Source: DAOTVS01 sp034436375
GTDB lineage: Bacteria; Chloroflexota; Anaerolineae; SpSt-313
Length of the DNA stretch: 6,993 nt
Direction of reading: 5' to 3'
Assembly (NCBI GenBank): GCA_034436375.1
Contig: DAOTVS010000154.1
Location: 1 to 6,993 of the forward strand
The notes below the pieces were generated by a model that had not been told where the DNA came from, did not search any database, and worked only from the letters and a program-made list of their open reading frames with translations. Shown in pieces: positions 4,888 to 6,993 of this stretch (positions are counted from its first letter, which is position 1; each line of letters starts with the position of its first letter). Made by a program: the position numbers and the translations under genes.

Positions 4888-6992
4888 CAGCTCCCTGAGT
4901 TGCTGTGAGCTTCCCCCACCGGCTTTTCCGGCGAGAGAAGCCGCGTAAGGGCCTCGATGCTGTCCAAAAGCTGTTGCACGGATAGCCCGCCTTGCTGGGT
5001 GATCGCTACGGCGCTCGTCACGATGGGTTGGCCGGCTGGATCGCGCGCCGAGGTGACCAGGGCGGGGATGTTGCGCAACTCGGGATCGGCGCTTTTGGCG
5101 GCCAGGAGCTTGAAACCATCCATCTCGGGCATGACCAGGTCGACGAGCATGACATCCGGGCGCTTTTCACGCAGGATGTTCAGGGCATGCCGGCCATCCA
5201 TGGCTCGCAGCACGTGATAGCCTCGCCCCGTAGAAACCAACATGCGCCGGAAGAGCCGTTGTGCATCCGGCTCATCATCCACGATGAGCACCGTCTTGGC
5301 ATGGGGACACAGGCGGTCGAGGGCCTCCAGAAGCGCCTCGCGCGAAATCGGCTTGACCAGATACCCTTCTGCGCCCAAAGCGCCGGCGGCGTCGCCAGCG
5401 TCGGGCACCGAGCAGACAATTGCCGGCATGCCCTGGGGCAGGCCGGCCAGGTTATTGAGGCGCTCCAGGGCATTGCCAATGCTGGGCTCGTTTACCAGCA
5501 GAGCCTGGGCCGGTGTGCGCGCCAGCTCCTCGATGGCCTCCTCATAGCCAGCCACTGTTGCGATCTCGACGCCATCCAGGTGCCGGCTGAGCAGCTTTTG
5601 CAGGCTCTTGCCCCGCTCGAGGACAACCATGCGCGCCTTGACGACAGGGGCGGGCAGCAGGGGGCGCTGCGTACGCTGGACATGCTCCCAACCGGGGGTC
5701 AGCCAGCGGGCGACGCCGCCTGCGATGGGGGCAGGGGGCTCTTGCGGCAGACGGAAAGAAAAGGTCGCTCCGTGACCCCTTTCGCTTTCGACCCACATGG
5801 CCCCGCCGTGCATCTCCACAAAACTCTTGCTGATGTTCAGCCCCAGGCCCGTGCCGCCGTAGCGGCGACGGATTGAGCTATCGACCTGATGGAAGGGCTG
5901 AAAGAGCTCCTTCTGATCCTCGGCGGCAATCCCTGGGCCCGTGTCGGTCACGCTGACGATGATATCGCCGGCCTGTTGCCGCGCTTGCACACGCACCCCG
6001 CCCTGTTCGGTGAAGCGCCCCGCATTGATCAGCAGATTCAACAGCACCTCTCGGATGCGGGTGCGGTCGCAGTAGAGCTGCACGCCCTCAGCTCTGTCCG
6101 TCTCCAGCCATAGCCCTTTGGTTTCATACAGGGGGCGCACGGCAATGGCGGCCGCCTCGATGATCTCGCCAAGTTCTACGCGCTCCTTCACCAGCGCCGC
6201 CCGCCCGGCCTCGATCTGGCTCAAATCCAACACATCGTCGATCAGGCTCGAAAGGTGCTGGCTGTTGCGCTGGATAACGGCGAGGTCCGCCAGCAGGGCG
6301 GGCGGGATGTGGCCGTAACTATCGGGCGCTTCCAGGATCATTTCACTGAACCCGACAATCATGTTGAGCGGGGTGCGCAGTTCGTGGCTCACATTGGCCA
6401 CGAATTCCTCCTTGGTCCGGCGGGCCTCCTCGGCCATCTGGCGCAGGGCCTGAGCCTGTTGGTTGAGCCGGGTGAGCTGCAGGTTAGCGGCGGCCAATTC
6501 CTGCAGGGCTTGATGGAGCTCTGCGCGGCGATCGCGCGTCTCCTCGAGGAGCGCCTGCGCACGCCTGAACTGCTGCCACGACCAGCCGGCCAGATAGGCC
6601 TCGCGCTCATAAATGGCCGCCAGGATGCCCACCGTCGCCCAGATCAGCGCCAGCGGCACACCCGCGACTGCCAGGTCAATGCCTGTGCCGGCGCGCCGGG
6701 CCAGCGCCGCCAGGAGCACGCTTGCCCCGGCGCCTGCCACAACTGCACCGCCCGGGCCGATGACTGCCGCCCCCACCGCCACAGGAATGGCCAGCATGGC
6801 CAGCGCCCCGGGCACGGCCAGCCAGGTATCGGCCAGCGCGACCAGGATAGTCAGGCCGATGACCGTGGACCAGTGAGCCAGACGCGGGTGAGATTGGTCG
6901 AGCCCCCAGACGAGCCCCGCCAGGCCATAGAGCAGCACAGCAAAAAACGCGAACTTGATATCCAGGGAGAGCAGCAAGGCCATGATCGTCAT
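4887..6992 (-). CDS. Membrane-bound hybrid histidine kinase with two C-terminal receiver domains
   Basis: Sensor kinase of a two-component system, at least 701 residues. Residues 5-128 contain four to five hydrophobic segments (about 6-30, 42-58, 60-78, 82-98, 106-127) with almost no outside loops, suggesting sensing within or near the membrane. A coiled coil at about 141-195 leads into HisKA, with phospho-acceptor H203 in S-H-E-L-R-T-P-L-N. The HATPase is intact: N-box N319/N323, D-T-G-P-G at 350-354, G-G-T-G-L-G-L at 379-385. The first receiver (about 453-562) has N501 in place of Asp and no acidic pair, but keeps S528 and K547-P. The second receiver (about 566-686) has D572/D573, D618 and T647, but no Lys-Pro at the expected place; G-G-L-S stands near 668-671 instead. 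The stop (TGA at 4889-4887) touches the hairpin shared with the convergent regulator gene. The ATG at 6992 is at the window edge, so an earlier start and an additional N-terminus are possible. Confidence 0.92.
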   Translation of the reverse strand: MTIMALLLSLDIKFAFFAVLLYGLAGLVWGLDQSHPRLAHWSTVIGLTILVALADTWLAVPGALAMLAIPVAVGAAVIGPGGAVVAGAGASVLLAALARRAGTGIDLAVAGVPLALIWATVGILAAIYEREAYLAGWSWQQFRRAQALLEETRDRRAELHQALQELAAANLQLTRLNQQAQALRQMAEEARRTKEEFVANVSHELRTPLNMIVGFSEMILEAPDSYGHIPPALLADLAVIQRNSQHLSSLIDDVLDLSQIEAGRAALVKERVELGEIIEAAAIAVRPLYETKGLWLETDRAEGVQLYCDRTRIREVLLNLLINAGRFTEQGGVRVQARQQAGDIIVSVTDTGPGIAAEDQKELFQPFHQVDSSIRRRYGGTGLGLNISKSFVEMHGGAMWVESERGHGATFSFRLPQEPPAPIAGGVARWLTPGWEHVQRTQRPLLPAPVVKARMVVLERGKSLQKLLSRHLDGVEIATVAGYEEAIEELARTPAQALLVNEPSIGNALERLNNLAGLPQGMPAIVCSVPDAGDAAGALGAEGYLVKPISREALLEALDRLCPHAKTVLIVDDEPDAQRLFRRMLVSTGRGYHVLRAMDGRHALNILREKRPDVMLVDLVMPEMDGFKLLAAKSADPELRNIPALVTSARDPAGQPIVTSAVAITQQGGLSVQQLLDSIEALTRLLSPEKPVGEAHSNSGS

Positions 6993-6993
6993 G

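Noticed and set aside
4992..5876. Plus-strand open frame of about 294 codons opposite the receiver part of the hybrid kinase
   Set aside because: Antisense shadow of a gene with clear motifs on the other strand; no domain and no ribosome binding site of note.

Overview
The window is GC-rich and densely coding. It looks like part of a Chloroflexota chromosome (Anaerolineae/Caldilinea-like). That placement is an inference from the solute-binding protein's Tat-type lipoprotein leader followed by an Ala/Pro/Thr linker, and from the style of the two signalling proteins. No marker gene is present to confirm it.

Left half, minus strand (about 3470 down to 1): a carbohydrate-type ABC importer operon. 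Its order in transcription is solute-binding lipoprotein (2067-3470), a 253-bp gap holding strong RNA hairpins, MalF-type permease (929-1813), MalG-type permease (43-927, GTG start, 1 base after the previous stop), and probably the first codons of another gene running off the left edge. No ATPase gene is visible, as is common when a shared MsmX/MalK-type ATPase serves several importers. The sugar cannot be read from the sequence.

Right half: two signalling genes in convergent orientation. A plus-strand gene (3608-4870), divergent from the importer operon, encodes an unusual regulator. It has an N-terminal helix-turn-helix-like region, a histidine-kinase-type ATPase fold that has lost its ATP-binding residues, and an intact C-terminal receiver. 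A minus-strand gene (4887-6992, possibly incomplete at the right edge) encodes a membrane-bound hybrid histidine kinase with intact HisKA and HATPase domains and two receivers. The first receiver lacks the phospho-acceptor Asp. The second keeps the Asp but lacks the usual Lys. A 7-bp hairpin separates the two converging genes.

The short region between importer and regulator (3471-3607) carries a perfect 19-bp palindrome (3532-3550) that overlaps a plausible plus-strand promoter. A reasonable model is that the kinase phosphorylates the regulator's receiver, and the regulator binds this region to control the importer and itself. The layout supports this model, but nothing in the sequence proves it. 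There is no gene-free stretch longer than 300 bases.
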